Source of the DNA: a bacterium
GTDB lineage: Bacteria > Fidelibacterota > UBA8477 > JABMPR01
Direction: 5' to 3'
DNA length: 46,330 nucleotides
Assembly (NCBI GenBank): GCA_013202895.1
Contig: JABMPR010000216.1
Location: forward strand, 1 to 46,330
Positions 35,002 through 43,784 of the stretch are shown here, piece by piece. Within the stretch, counting starts at the first letter, position 1. Every line of letters starts with the position of its first letter. The notes beneath the pieces are model-generated. The model was not told the origin of the DNA, did no database searches, and was given only the letters and a program-made list of their open reading frames with translations. A program made the translations under genes and the position numbers.

Positions 35002-35735
35002 TGAAACCTAAAGTTGCTTTCTTCGATTTCACAAGTTGTGAGGGTTGCCAGCTAAACAAGCTAAACCTGGAAAACGATCTTCTTGATATCCTCAAACACG
35101 TAGATATTGTCGAATTCCGGGAAGCCATGGATGACAGGGCCGATTTATATGATGTGGCATTTATTGAAGGTTCCATCTCAACGCCTGCGTGTGTGGAAAG
35201 AATTCATGATATCCGACGTCGGGCAAAAATACTGGTCGCCATTGGGTCCTGCGCAGTAAATGGTGGTGTAAATGCCATGAAGAACCTTCATCCAATAGAT
35301 GAAGTGCGTGAAACTGTATACGGTGACGATAAGTATCTGTTTGCAACATTGCCTGCCATGGCCATCTCATCAGTGGTCAAAGTTGATTATGTAGTAAGGG
35401 GCTGTCCCATGACCCAGCAGGATTTTCTGAGACTGCTTATTTCGCTGGTACTTGGAAAACAGCCACCGAAATATAGGACACCCGTCTGTGTTGAATGCAA
35501 ACTGAGAGAGAGCGAGTGTCTCTATAATAGAGGCATGGTTTGCCTGGGACCCATAACTCGCGGTGGTTGTGATGCGATCTGCCCCAGTTTTGGACAATTC
35601 TGCACGGGTTGTCGTGGTTTGATGGATAATCCCAATTTGGAGGGAATGTCAGAGATAATGACCAACCACGGCATTAGTCTGGAAGAGGCTCAAAAACGCA
35701 TGTTGCTCTACAATTCGAATGAGGTAAAGTTATGA
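35001..35735 (+). CDS. hydD: [NiFe] hydrogenase group 3b, small (delta) subunit
   Basis: 244 residues. The proximal cluster ligands start with CEGC (13-16), followed by GSCAVNGG and GCPM near 137. A C-terminal Cys-rich part (CVECKLRESEC, CLGP, CDAICPSFGQFCTGC) provides two further [4Fe-4S] clusters. There is no Tat signal peptide, so the enzyme is cytoplasmic as expected of group 3. It overlaps the large-subunit gene by 4 bases. Confidence 0.93.
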   Translation: MKPKVAFFDFTSCEGCQLNKLNLENDLLDILKHVDIVEFREAMDDRADLYDVAFIEGSISTPACVERIHDIRRRAKILVAIGSCAVNGGVNAMKNLHPIDEVRETVYGDDKYLFATLPAMAISSVVKVDYVVRGCPMTQQDFLRLLISLVLGKQPPKYRTPVCVECKLRESECLYNRGMVCLGPITRGGCDAICPSFGQFCTGCRGLMDNPNLEGMSEIMTNHGISLEEAQKRMLLYNSNEVKL

Positions 35736-37036
35736 GTCGCGATTTAAATATTAAAGTTCATCATCTGACTCGTGTTGAGGGTCACGGCAACATTGTTGTG
35801 AACATGAAGAACGGCGTATTGGAAAAAGCCCATTTAAGTATCGTAGAACCACCTCGGTTTTTTGAAGCCATGCTGAAAGGCCGCAGTTTTCATGAAGCCG
35901 CCATCATTACCTCTCGAATCTGTGGAATCTGCTCATTAGGTCATCAAATGACCTCACTGGTGACCACAGAGGATGCTCTGGGCCTTGAAATCTCCGAGCA
36001 AACCAGGTTACTTCGGAAACTACTGGTTCATGGAGCAACATTCCAATCGAATGTATTGCATGCCTACTTTCTTGCTGCACCTGATTTTCTAAATGTAGGA
36101 AGTGTCTTTCCTCTTATCGCAACTCACAAAGATGTGGTGCTAAGAGCATTGCGCATGAAACGACTGGCAAATGATATCGGTGATATCGTTTCTGGTAGGG
36201 CCGTGCATCCAATTACACCTGTTCCTGGTGGCTTCACTAGTATCCCCGAAAAAGGGGAGTTGCTTGAGATTAAACGTCGTCTTTTAGAGGAAGCCCTCCC
36301 CGACGGTCTAGAGACAGTGGAAACCATGAAAGCCCTGGCAGGAGCCATCCCACAGTTTGAAAGAGAAACTGAATATATTTCTCTTAAACATGGAGATGAA
36401 TATGCCTTGTACGAAGGTGATATTTTCTCTTCTGACACAGGCTTAGTATCGGTTCGAAATTATCTTGATGTGACCAACGAGTTTGTTGTGAAACATAGCA
36501 CCTCCAAACACACGAGATACAATCGCAGTTCCTATTTCGTGGGCGCCCTGGCTCGGTGGAACAATAATCAAGCTCAATTGTCTGAGGAAGCCCATGCTGC
36601 AGCGGAAGCCATGGGACTAAAACCAGATTGCCATAACCCATTTATGAATACGATTGCCCAGGTTGTGGAGATCGTTCACTGTATTCTCGACAGCGTTCGC
36701 ATCATCGATAAACTCATCGCCAATGGTCTCAAAAATGAGAAACCGAATCAAACACCAACACGCTATGGTAGGGGGGTAGGTTCAAACGAAGTCCCCCGTG
36801 GTATTCTATTTCACGATTATACATATGATAACAAAGGTAACATTGTCGCGGCCAATTGTATTATTCCAACAGGCCAGAATCTTGCTAATATTGACGATGA
36901 TATGATGAAATTAGTTCCAGAAATTGTTGATAAGAGTAAAGCAGAAATTACATCGAATCTGGAGATGCTGGTTCGGGCATATGACCCTTGCATCTCCTGC
37001 TCTGTTCACATGTTGAATGTGGAGTTTATAGAGTAA
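35732..37036 (+). CDS. hydA: [NiFe] hydrogenase group 3b, large (alpha) catalytic subunit
   Basis: 434 residues. The four Cys that bind the Ni-Fe site are C64 and C67 (RICGICSLGH) and C420 and C423 (DPCISCSVH). An eight-residue tail after His426 (MLNVEFIE) is the propeptide that the maturation protease removes; the gene for that protease starts 6 bases downstream. The N-terminal HLTRVEGHGNIVV is typical. It catalyses H2 oxidation or proton reduction. The length fits group 3b. The hyp maturation genes are not in the window. Confidence 0.95.
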   Translation: MSRDLNIKVHHLTRVEGHGNIVVNMKNGVLEKAHLSIVEPPRFFEAMLKGRSFHEAAIITSRICGICSLGHQMTSLVTTEDALGLEISEQTRLLRKLLVHGATFQSNVLHAYFLAAPDFLNVGSVFPLIATHKDVVLRALRMKRLANDIGDIVSGRAVHPITPVPGGFTSIPEKGELLEIKRRLLEEALPDGLETVETMKALAGAIPQFERETEYISLKHGDEYALYEGDIFSSDTGLVSVRNYLDVTNEFVVKHSTSKHTRYNRSSYFVGALARWNNNQAQLSEEAHAAAEAMGLKPDCHNPFMNTIAQVVEIVHCILDSVRIIDKLIANGLKNEKPNQTPTRYGRGVGSNEVPRGILFHDYTYDNKGNIVAANCIIPTGQNLANIDDDMMKLVPEIVDKSKAEITSNLEMLVRAYDPCISCSVHMLNVEFIE

Positions 37037-37041
37037 CTTAT

Positions 37042-37515
37042 ATGTCTACCTTGACCGTAATCGGTATTGGAAACAGACTTCGCGGTGATGATGCCATTGG
37101 TCCCATGGTTATTGATGCCCTGAGGGAGAGGCATGACACCGAATTAAAACTGGTGGATGCTGGGAATGATGCACTCGGAATTCTGGAATATTTTGATAAT
37201 CAGGGGTCAATTATGATAGTGGATGCCTGCAGGATGAACAAAGCTCCGGGCACTGTCTTGGAATTCAACGCCTCCAAGGCCGCAATGGTTTTGGATATGG
37301 ATCCCCTGTCCCTACACGGCTTGGGTTTAGCGGAAGCGTTGCAGATGGCGGAATCATTGCAAATGCTGCCCAGTGAATTGAAAATCATTGGTATTGAACC
37401 TGATTCGATTCAATTTAGTGGCAATCTCTCACCACCCGTTCAAAGGGCATTGATAATTGCCACTGAAAAAGTTCAGGATGAGCTTCATCGCGTAGCCGAA
37501 CGCATCATGACTTAG
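37042..37515 (+). CDS. Hydrogenase maturation endopeptidase
   Basis: 157 residues from ATG 37042. An earlier in-frame Met at 36988 lies inside the large-subunit gene and is rejected. N-terminal GIGNRLRGDDAIGPMV with the nickel-binding Asp, DAGNDALG, VDACRM and LSLHGLGLAEAL with a conserved His are the HycI/HyaD/HoxW family motifs. It checks nickel insertion and cuts the large-subunit tail. Located directly after hydA. Confidence 0.93.
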   Translation: MSTLTVIGIGNRLRGDDAIGPMVIDALRERHDTELKLVDAGNDALGILEYFDNQGSIMIVDACRMNKAPGTVLEFNASKAAMVLDMDPLSLHGLGLAEALQMAESLQMLPSELKIIGIEPDSIQFSGNLSPPVQRALIIATEKVQDELHRVAERIMT

Positions 37516-37554
37516 AAAAATTTTGGCGCCTGCGCCTGGGAGGAAAAACACAAA

Positions 37555-37941
37555 ATGGCAAAAAAAGTATTAATCATCGATGATGATTTCGACCTGGTAG
37601 AAGCAATGCGTATTACTCTGGAGACTGCTGGATTTGAGGTCCTGGATGCGCAAGATGGGGAAAAAGGGTTAGAAAAGATCAGAAAGGAGACGCCAGATCT
37701 TGTGATCCTAGATGTTATGATGGCATCTATTGATGAGGGCTTTCATGTTGCTTATAAGATTCGTGAAGATGCAAACATCAAAGATACACCCATCGTCATG
37801 CTTACTGCTGTTGGCAATCAAACCGGCTTCAGCTTTGATCCTGAACAGGATGCTGATTTTTTACCAGTTGATGCCTTTCTTGAAAAGCCGGTTAATCCGA
37901 AGATGTTGGTTGATGTTGTTCGTCAAAACATAAAAATCTAA
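37555..37941 (+). CDS. Stand-alone response-regulator receiver domain
   Basis: 128 residues, one receiver domain with no output domain. The acidic pocket is IIDDDFD (about 7-13), the phosphorylated Asp is D53 (LVILDVMM) and the conserved Lys is in FLEKPVNP. A longer loop (GNQTGFSFDPEQDADFLPVDA) sits between the beta4 Thr/Ala region and the Lys. It sits between the hydrogenase protease and the histidine kinase with small gaps. It must act by protein contact, perhaps on an activator encoded elsewhere (inference). Confidence 0.9.
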   Translation: MAKKVLIIDDDFDLVEAMRITLETAGFEVLDAQDGEKGLEKIRKETPDLVILDVMMASIDEGFHVAYKIREDANIKDTPIVMLTAVGNQTGFSFDPEQDADFLPVDAFLEKPVNPKMLVDVVRQNIKI

Positions 37942-37986
37942 TAAAATAAAGTTCCTATGATCTCGCTGAAAATGAGTTAATAATTT

Positions 37987-39324
37987 ATGCCAATCTTTCC
38001 AGAAACACCTACTTTTTCAACCGCGTCCATGTTTCGTCGTAACAGGTGGTTGATCAGTTTGAGATGGTACGCAATCCTGGGTTTATTACTGGGGGTGTTG
38101 CTGCTCAAAATATTCGAAATAGGATCCGTCCCAAGTATCCTCTGGATGACCATTTTGGCTGTCGTTCTGTTTATTTTAAATTTGTTCTATTTTACCTTCG
38201 TTTCAGGAAAAGTGAGACGGGGAAAGATCAGTCTGGTATCCCTCCTCAATCTTCAAATGGCTATGGATTTACTTCTCCTTACCATTCTCATCTATCTCAC
38301 AGGCTGTGAAGAGAGCCCCCTGGCATTTTTCTATGTCTTTCACATCATATTAACCAGTATCATTTTTCCGGGAGGGTTTTCCTACCTATACTCTCTATTT
38401 GTTGTTGCACTCTATTCGGGACTGCTTGTTCTGGAACATGGGGGTATTGTTACTCATATCTGTTTTTTCCAGGATGTCCACATTGCGAATACCCCTGGGC
38501 TAGCTATTAGTGTCTGGTTTATTGTAGTAGTTACGATGATTGCTACCGCCTATCTGGCTCAAAATGTCACGATGCGACATCGTCGAGTCCGAGAAAAACT
38601 GGAAATTGCCAATCAAAAGCTGAAAGAGATCAACAAGACCAAAACGACCTTTTTCAGATATGCGAGTCATGAAATGAAGGCACCAGTTGCCACCATTCAA
38701 TCAACCCTGATGGTGATTGAAGATATTCTGGGGCAGGATGTAGATGATCGTGTAAAAGATATGCTTCAAAGAGCCATTGGGCGGACAGCTGGCATGATCC
38801 TATTGTTAAAGGATCTTGCAGATCTCACTTATAGCAACTTCCAGGAAGCACAAAAATTTGAAAATCTGGATTTGACCATGCTTCTACAAGATTTGATTTC
38901 AGATGCCCAGCCGAATATTGAGCGTAAAAACCAAAAACTTGATTTCGTCCCTCCCGCATATAGCTGTGAATTTTTTGCTGATCCTATCGCTCTGAATAAA
39001 ATATTTATAAACCTGCTTTCAAATGCTATCCGCTACACTCAAGATGATGGGAAAATAGAAATAAGTCTTAAACAAAAAGGGTCTACCTACGTTGTGAGCG
39101 TCAAAGATAACGGTCCTGGAATCCCTGAATCTGAGCAGGCAAATATCTTCCAGGAGTTTTACCGCACACCTGCAGCTCGAAAACTTATATCGGAAGGTAC
39201 CGGTTTAGGGCTCCCTATCGTGATGCGAATGATTGAATTGCATAAGGGGACCATAAATGTTTTCAGTAAGGAAGGCCAGGGCAGCGAGTTTGTAGTAATT
39301 TTACCCATAGGGGGGAGCTTGTGA
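37987..39324 (+). CDS. Membrane histidine kinase, RegB-like sensor region
   Basis: 445 residues. About six membrane helices (20-200) are followed by a linker coiled coil, HisKA with the phospho-accepting His228 (YASHEMKAPVATIQ) and a HATPase with N box (INLLSNAIRYTQDDG), G1 (DNGPGIPE) and G2 (GTGLGLPIV). Between helices 3 and 4 the segment YLTGCEESPLAFFYVFHI resembles the YLTGGxxNPF quinone-binding segment of RegB/PrrB redox kinases. A redox or quinone signal is thus plausible (inference). It likely phosphorylates the receiver encoded just upstream. It ends within the ACT gene start (GTGA overlap). Confidence 0.9.
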   Translation: MPIFPETPTFSTASMFRRNRWLISLRWYAILGLLLGVLLLKIFEIGSVPSILWMTILAVVLFILNLFYFTFVSGKVRRGKISLVSLLNLQMAMDLLLLTILIYLTGCEESPLAFFYVFHIILTSIIFPGGFSYLYSLFVVALYSGLLVLEHGGIVTHICFFQDVHIANTPGLAISVWFIVVVTMIATAYLAQNVTMRHRRVREKLEIANQKLKEINKTKTTFFRYASHEMKAPVATIQSTLMVIEDILGQDVDDRVKDMLQRAIGRTAGMILLLKDLADLTYSNFQEAQKFENLDLTMLLQDLISDAQPNIERKNQKLDFVPPAYSCEFFADPIALNKIFINLLSNAIRYTQDDGKIEISLKQKGSTYVVSVKDNGPGIPESEQANIFQEFYRTPAARKLISEGTGLGLPIVMRMIELHKGTINVFSKEGQGSEFVVILPIGGSL

Positions 39325-39794
39325 AAAAAGAGTCTATTGGTGGAATTATTGTTGATGAGGACCTGACTTTCATCCGAATATTCGATCTACCCGATAAACC
39401 TGATTGGGGCGGCTCAGCCTTAGAGGAATTTTGTTTCTATGGTCTGACAATTAATTTTATCAGCGAAAATATTGACAAAAATGGTAATGCCAATATGTCA
39501 ATCTCCCTTAAAAAGGCTACGCAGGAAGCTTTGTCTAAGGTAGTTGAATCGATTAAGAAACTGCATGAAAATATTGGTGTAGAAATGATTGACAATGTTT
39601 GTTTGCTCACAGTCTATGGTCCCCATTTTAAAGATCGCTGCGGGCTGGCTTCTACTTTTTTTAGAGTTTTAGGTGTGCGCGGTATCAATATTCTTTCGAT
39701 CTCTACCTCAATAAGCTCCATATCAGCCATTGTTGAAAAGAAAAACCTCGCCGCTGCCGATAAAGCTCTGCGAGATGTATTCGATGTGCCCTGA
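39321..39794 (+). CDS. ACT-domain protein of the aspartokinase regulatory type
   Basis: 157 residues. Two ACT domains in the arrangement found at the C-terminus of aspartokinase are seen: FDLPDKPDWGGSALEEFCFYG for the first, and VYGPHFKDRCGLASTFFRVL with GINILSISTSISSISAIVE for the second. No kinase domain is present. ACT pairs of this kind bind amino acids such as lysine or threonine. The GTG start at 39321 overlaps the kinase stop by 4 bases, so it is coupled to the histidine kinase. Why such a domain is placed in a hydrogenase operon is not known; a ligand-binding adaptor is one possibility (inference). Confidence 0.85.
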   Translation: MKKESIGGIIVDEDLTFIRIFDLPDKPDWGGSALEEFCFYGLTINFISENIDKNGNANMSISLKKATQEALSKVVESIKKLHENIGVEMIDNVCLLTVYGPHFKDRCGLASTFFRVLGVRGINILSISTSISSISAIVEKKNLAAADKALRDVFDVP

Positions 39795-39905
39795 TCACCA
39801 CCCTTAGCATTCTGATCAAACTCACGATAATTCAAAAAAGGTTCAATATCCTGTCTATTTCAGGTTATTTTTATTCACTGGGCAATACTACAGGAGCAGC
39901 CAATA

Positions 39906-40349
39906 ATGGGATTTAATCACGAACTGACAGAGCAGTTGAAGACAGCTATGAAAGCCAAAGATCAAGCGACTCTGAAGACAGTACGTGATCTCAAAACCCG
40001 GATTAAGACCCGGGAGATTGAGAAAGGTGAATCACTCACTGAAGCGGAATTTATCAAACTGGTTCAAACCGCGGCAAAACAACGCAAAGAATCCATCATA
40101 TTTTATAAACAGGGCAATTGACCAGAGTTAGTCGTGGCAGAGCAGGAAGAATTAGAAATCCTTGAAAAATACCTTCCTAAGGCGATGTCAGAAGCTGAAA
40201 TGGAAGTGCTTGCAAAAACAGTCATTTCGGAGACTGGAGCTGAGAGTCTCCAGGATATGGGGCGTGTAATGGGAGCGCTGATGAAAGCGGCTGCAGGACG
40301 TGCTGATGGTAAACGTTTACAGGAAATAGTAAGAGGATTGCTTAACTGA
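39906..40349 (+). pseudogene. yqeY: yqeY (GatB/YqeY family), interrupted by an in-frame TGA
   Basis: The full frame of 148 codons corresponds to the usual YqeY length but has TGA at 40119-40121, codon 72. Before it are KTVRDLKTRIKTREIEK and AAKQRKESIIFYKQGN; after it, in the same frame, PELVVAEQEELEILEKYLPKAMSE and GRVMGALMKAAAGRADGKRL. Both halves look fully conserved. Family members usually have a Gly/Arg-rich turn here, so TGA is one transition from CGA (Arg). A GTG at 40134 could restart the second half. Options are a recent nonsense mutation, a sequencing error or readthrough. YqeY resembles the GatB tail domain and has no firmly known role. It is followed directly by cvpA. Confidence 0.8.
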
Positions 40350-41269
40350 TGGCTACTGGGTTCGATCTAATTGGCCTTTTGCTAATCCTGATTATGGCTT
40401 TGAGTGGGCTTAAAAAGGGTCTCATTGATGGCGTTCTAAAAATGGTTGGAGTTTATGCTGCCATTTATGCTTCGATGAATTATAACCAGTATGGCACGTT
40501 ATTTATAGAGCCTCTGATTTCTATCCCAGATGCATATAAAACCGGGGCTGGTTTTGTGATCGTATTTGTGGTTGTTATGTATTCCTTCACTTTTCTGGCT
40601 TTCTTACTTCGGAAATTAGTGACGACCATGCATCTGGGGATCTTTGACCGGGTTGGTGGAATCACATTTGGTGTGACAAAAGCAGGGTTAATTCTGTCAG
40701 CTGTTGTATGGGCTTTCGCCATGGTACCCCAGAGTCTGCGAGGGACCTGGCAGCAGGAATCAAAATTATACCCACTGGTTGAAATCTTTGCCGCTAATAT
40801 GGTTCAAATCTTTTCATTGGATGATGAACTCGCCCTACTTCAAACCACGGTTGGCTCCCTAATGGGACAAGGACAGGCTGGAATGCTGGAGCAGGCTCTG
40901 GGTGGGGTGAATGCCAACTCGAAGGACAGGGAGGAGGGAACCCTCTCGGAGGATGGTCAAAGTATTATTCCTCATGCTGGTGGTCGAATGGATGGTAGCA
41001 GAGATTTTTCACAAAATAAAGTATTACAAAAAGCCCTGGAATCTCTGGAAGGACCCCAGAAGGAAATTATAGAAAAAGCCCTGGAAGCAATGCAAACTGG
41101 GAATGCGAATTCTCTACTGGAAGGAGCTATTAAAAGTAAAGATGCTTCTGGTAAATCACTGATGGATGAAGCGATGAAATACATGGATCCAACCCAGAAA
41201 GCTGATTTACATGATAAGATAAAAGAGATGGAAGCAGAGATTCAGGATCCCCAAAACACAAGCCAATGA
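40349..41269 (+). CDS. CvpA family membrane protein
   Basis: 306 residues. The first 150 hold four membrane helices with the CvpA pattern (FDLIGLLLILIMALSGLKKGLIDG, LGIFDRVGGITFGVTKAGLIL). The remaining half is a soluble helical tail with many Gln/Glu/Lys residues, longer than in plain CvpA proteins (about 160 residues). E. coli CvpA is needed for colicin V production and bile tolerance; the molecular role is open. It overlaps the stop of yqeY by one base and the start of mutS2 by 4 bases (ATGA at 41266). Confidence 0.88.
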   Translation: MATGFDLIGLLLILIMALSGLKKGLIDGVLKMVGVYAAIYASMNYNQYGTLFIEPLISIPDAYKTGAGFVIVFVVVMYSFTFLAFLLRKLVTTMHLGIFDRVGGITFGVTKAGLILSAVVWAFAMVPQSLRGTWQQESKLYPLVEIFAANMVQIFSLDDELALLQTTVGSLMGQGQAGMLEQALGGVNANSKDREEGTLSEDGQSIIPHAGGRMDGSRDFSQNKVLQKALESLEGPQKEIIEKALEAMQTGNANSLLEGAIKSKDASGKSLMDEAMKYMDPTQKADLHDKIKEMEAEIQDPQNTSQ

Positions 41270-43638
41270 GCCCAACTGAAGCATCCCCCCTTAGCTATCA
41301 GCATTTAGGTTTTGATGATGTCCGCACCTGGTTGGCGGATGAAGCTGCCGGTCCGACCATCAGACTTCGTTTTGAGGAATTGCATCCCTTTTCTGATCGA
41401 GAGCTGCTTGAATTACGATATGACCGGATTGCTGAGATCGATCTTCTCATGGAGTTCAACACCAGTTTTCAAATTCGTCAATATGACGATCTTCAAGAGA
41501 CACTCAAACTGCTGGCATTGGATGGGAGCACATTATATCCGGTGAATTTACTGGCACTGAATAATGTCCTTGAACAGTGCCGAATTCTTCAGAAAACCTA
41601 TTTGAAAAGTGTAGCGGATGAAGCATCAGTGTGGCGAGAAAGTTTTGATAGGATAAATCCCTTACCAAAAATTGAGAAAGACATTCAAGGGATTATTGGA
41701 GCGGACGGTGAAGTCCAGGACAATGCCTCCGTCACCCTGGCAAACTTAAGGCGCAAGCTGCGCAAATCTGGTGGAGCTGTACGTACACGGATGAATACCC
41801 TGGTCAAGAAATTTGGCGAAAAGGGCTATCTCAATGAGCAGCAGGCAGGAATCAAGGGTGGTCGTATGGTTCTGCCGGTACTTAGCAGCTATAAGAATCA
41901 AATCAAAGGTGTCATCCAGGATATGTCCAATACCGGAACGACAACTTTTATCGAACCCTTCGAAATTATTGAGCTTAATAATCAAATCAAAACCATGGAA
42001 ATGGAGGAGCAACAGGAAGTTCATAAAATCCTGCGGGACCTCACTGCACGACTCCACCCACACCATCACACCATTCACACTAATTATGAAATTTTAAAGG
42101 ATTTGGATACTCATTTTGCACTGGCAAAATTCGGTAAAACATTTGCCTGTTCAATTCCCACGCTTTCAGTATCTGGTGAATTCAGATTAAAGTCCGCCCG
42201 TAATCCACGATTAGCCCTGCAGCGAAAAGTGGTGCCTCTGGATCTGTATATGGATGCTGAAACTTCCACACTGATTATTACGGGTCCCAATGCTGGCGGT
42301 AAAACTGTGGCACTTAAAACAATTGGTCTCCTGGCTCTAATGTCCAATGCGGGTGTCCCTATTCCCGCGGCAGAGGGCAGCATTATACCTTTCTTCGATA
42401 AAATCTTTTCTGATATCGGTGATCAACAGTCTCTTGTGAATGATCTCTCAACCTTTTCAGCCCATATTGGATCCATCATTAATATTTTAGAAAATTCCAC
42501 TTCCCAAAGCCTGGTTTTATTGGATGAATTGGGTACTGGTACGGATCCTGCGGAAGGAGGGGCACTCGCTCGAGCAATTCTTGAAACACTGGGAGAGACT
42601 GGCGTAAGAACTGTAGCTACTACCCATCTTGGCGATCTTAAGGTATATGCCCACGAAGCCAAGCATGTAATGAATGGTGCCATGGAGTTTGACCAAAATG
42701 GTCTCAAACCCACCTACAAGTTTCAATCTGGAATCCCTGGTAGTAGCTATGGGTTTGAGATATCCAAGCGTTTGGGTTTGGCAGCAGAAATTTTGAACCG
42801 AGCTCGCGGTTATATAGGCTGGGCTCGTGACAGCATGGAGAAACTCTTGCGGGCATTGGAAGCAGAACGAGTGACTCTCTCAAGTCTCAAGTCGGATAAT
42901 GCTGCCCTCCAACGTGATTTAAAGATGAAGCAAAAACGAATGGATACGGCATTAGAATCAGTGCAAAAGGCTGAACGCAAAGCAGATCGAGATGCTGCAA
43001 AACAGGCAGGTCAAATAATCTCCAATGCCCGTCAGACTGTTGAGCAGGTCATCCGCCAGATTAGGGAAAACCAGGCAGGCAAAGAAAGCATTAAGGAGGT
43101 TCGAGGAACTCTTGACGAGCTTGAATCCAGATTAGAAAAGGTGGTTGAGCAAACGCAGGAACCCTTAAAACTAGAAAAATTATCGATTGAAGAGATTGTC
43201 AAGGGTACATCCATAACTGTACTGAGTCTTGATCAAGTGGGAATTGTACTTGAGGAACCTGTCCGTGGGAAAGTACTGGTAGAGGTTGAAGGTAAACGAT
43301 TGCGGGTTCCCATGGATTGGTTGGGGCAAGGTCCGGCTCCCAAGCAAGAAATTTCGCCGAAACCAACTGTTGTCAATGTTTCGAAGCGTGGGGAAAGTAC
43401 TTACTCGCTTGATTTAAGAGGTTATCGGGCAGATGCGGCTATCGATGAATTGGGTTCCTTTATTGATCAGGCAGTTTTAAACAATATGTCCATGCTTCAA
43501 ATCATACACGGGAAAGGAACCGGTGTGATCAAAAAGGTAGTCCATGAGGTTTTGGATAAGCATCCAGCAGTAAAGAAGAAACGACTTGGTGGACAAGATG
43601 AAGGTGGTGCCGGAGTAACTTTTGTGGAAATGAAGTAG
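41266..43638 (+). CDS. mutS2: MutS2 endonuclease/ATPase
   Basis: 790 residues. MutS-type ATPase with Walker A GPNAGGKT (340-347), Walker B VLLDELGTGTDP and ATTHLGDL. A long coiled coil follows (about 520-640), and a C-terminal Smr domain has LDLRGYRADAA and IIHGKGTGVI near the end. MutS2 lacks the mismatch-recognition domain; it suppresses recombination or rescues collided ribosomes depending on the species. The LDLR of the Smr domain supports nuclease activity. It is coupled to cvpA by a 4-base overlap. Confidence 0.96.
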   Translation: MSPTEASPLSYQHLGFDDVRTWLADEAAGPTIRLRFEELHPFSDRELLELRYDRIAEIDLLMEFNTSFQIRQYDDLQETLKLLALDGSTLYPVNLLALNNVLEQCRILQKTYLKSVADEASVWRESFDRINPLPKIEKDIQGIIGADGEVQDNASVTLANLRRKLRKSGGAVRTRMNTLVKKFGEKGYLNEQQAGIKGGRMVLPVLSSYKNQIKGVIQDMSNTGTTTFIEPFEIIELNNQIKTMEMEEQQEVHKILRDLTARLHPHHHTIHTNYEILKDLDTHFALAKFGKTFACSIPTLSVSGEFRLKSARNPRLALQRKVVPLDLYMDAETSTLIITGPNAGGKTVALKTIGLLALMSNAGVPIPAAEGSIIPFFDKIFSDIGDQQSLVNDLSTFSAHIGSIINILENSTSQSLVLLDELGTGTDPAEGGALARAILETLGETGVRTVATTHLGDLKVYAHEAKHVMNGAMEFDQNGLKPTYKFQSGIPGSSYGFEISKRLGLAAEILNRARGYIGWARDSMEKLLRALEAERVTLSSLKSDNAALQRDLKMKQKRMDTALESVQKAERKADRDAAKQAGQIISNARQTVEQVIRQIRENQAGKESIKEVRGTLDELESRLEKVVEQTQEPLKLEKLSIEEIVKGTSITVLSLDQVGIVLEEPVRGKVLVEVEGKRLRVPMDWLGQGPAPKQEISPKPTVVNVSKRGESTYSLDLRGYRADAAIDELGSFIDQAVLNNMSMLQIIHGKGTGVIKKVVHEVLDKHPAVKKKRLGGQDEGGAGVTFVEMK

Positions 43639-43784
43639 ATTATTGAAACATAAAATTTGGTCAAGAAGAATCCAGGTTGAGGCCAAGTGATTATTGTCTT
43701 GCCAGATTTAGACTATTAATAGATTCAAGCTACAATTCAAATCCCCTGATTTAAAAATCTCGCTTATCTTCCTCGCAATTAATT

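Noticed and set aside
36988-37041. Upstream in-frame start of the hydrogenase protease
   Set aside because: The extra residues lie inside the large-subunit gene in another frame, and the family begins at the Met of 37042 just before the GIGNRLRGDD motif.
39906-40349. Genome-wide recoding of TGA as an amino acid
   Set aside because: Other genes end properly with TGA, for example the histidine kinase (39322-39324), so only local readthrough or mutation remains.
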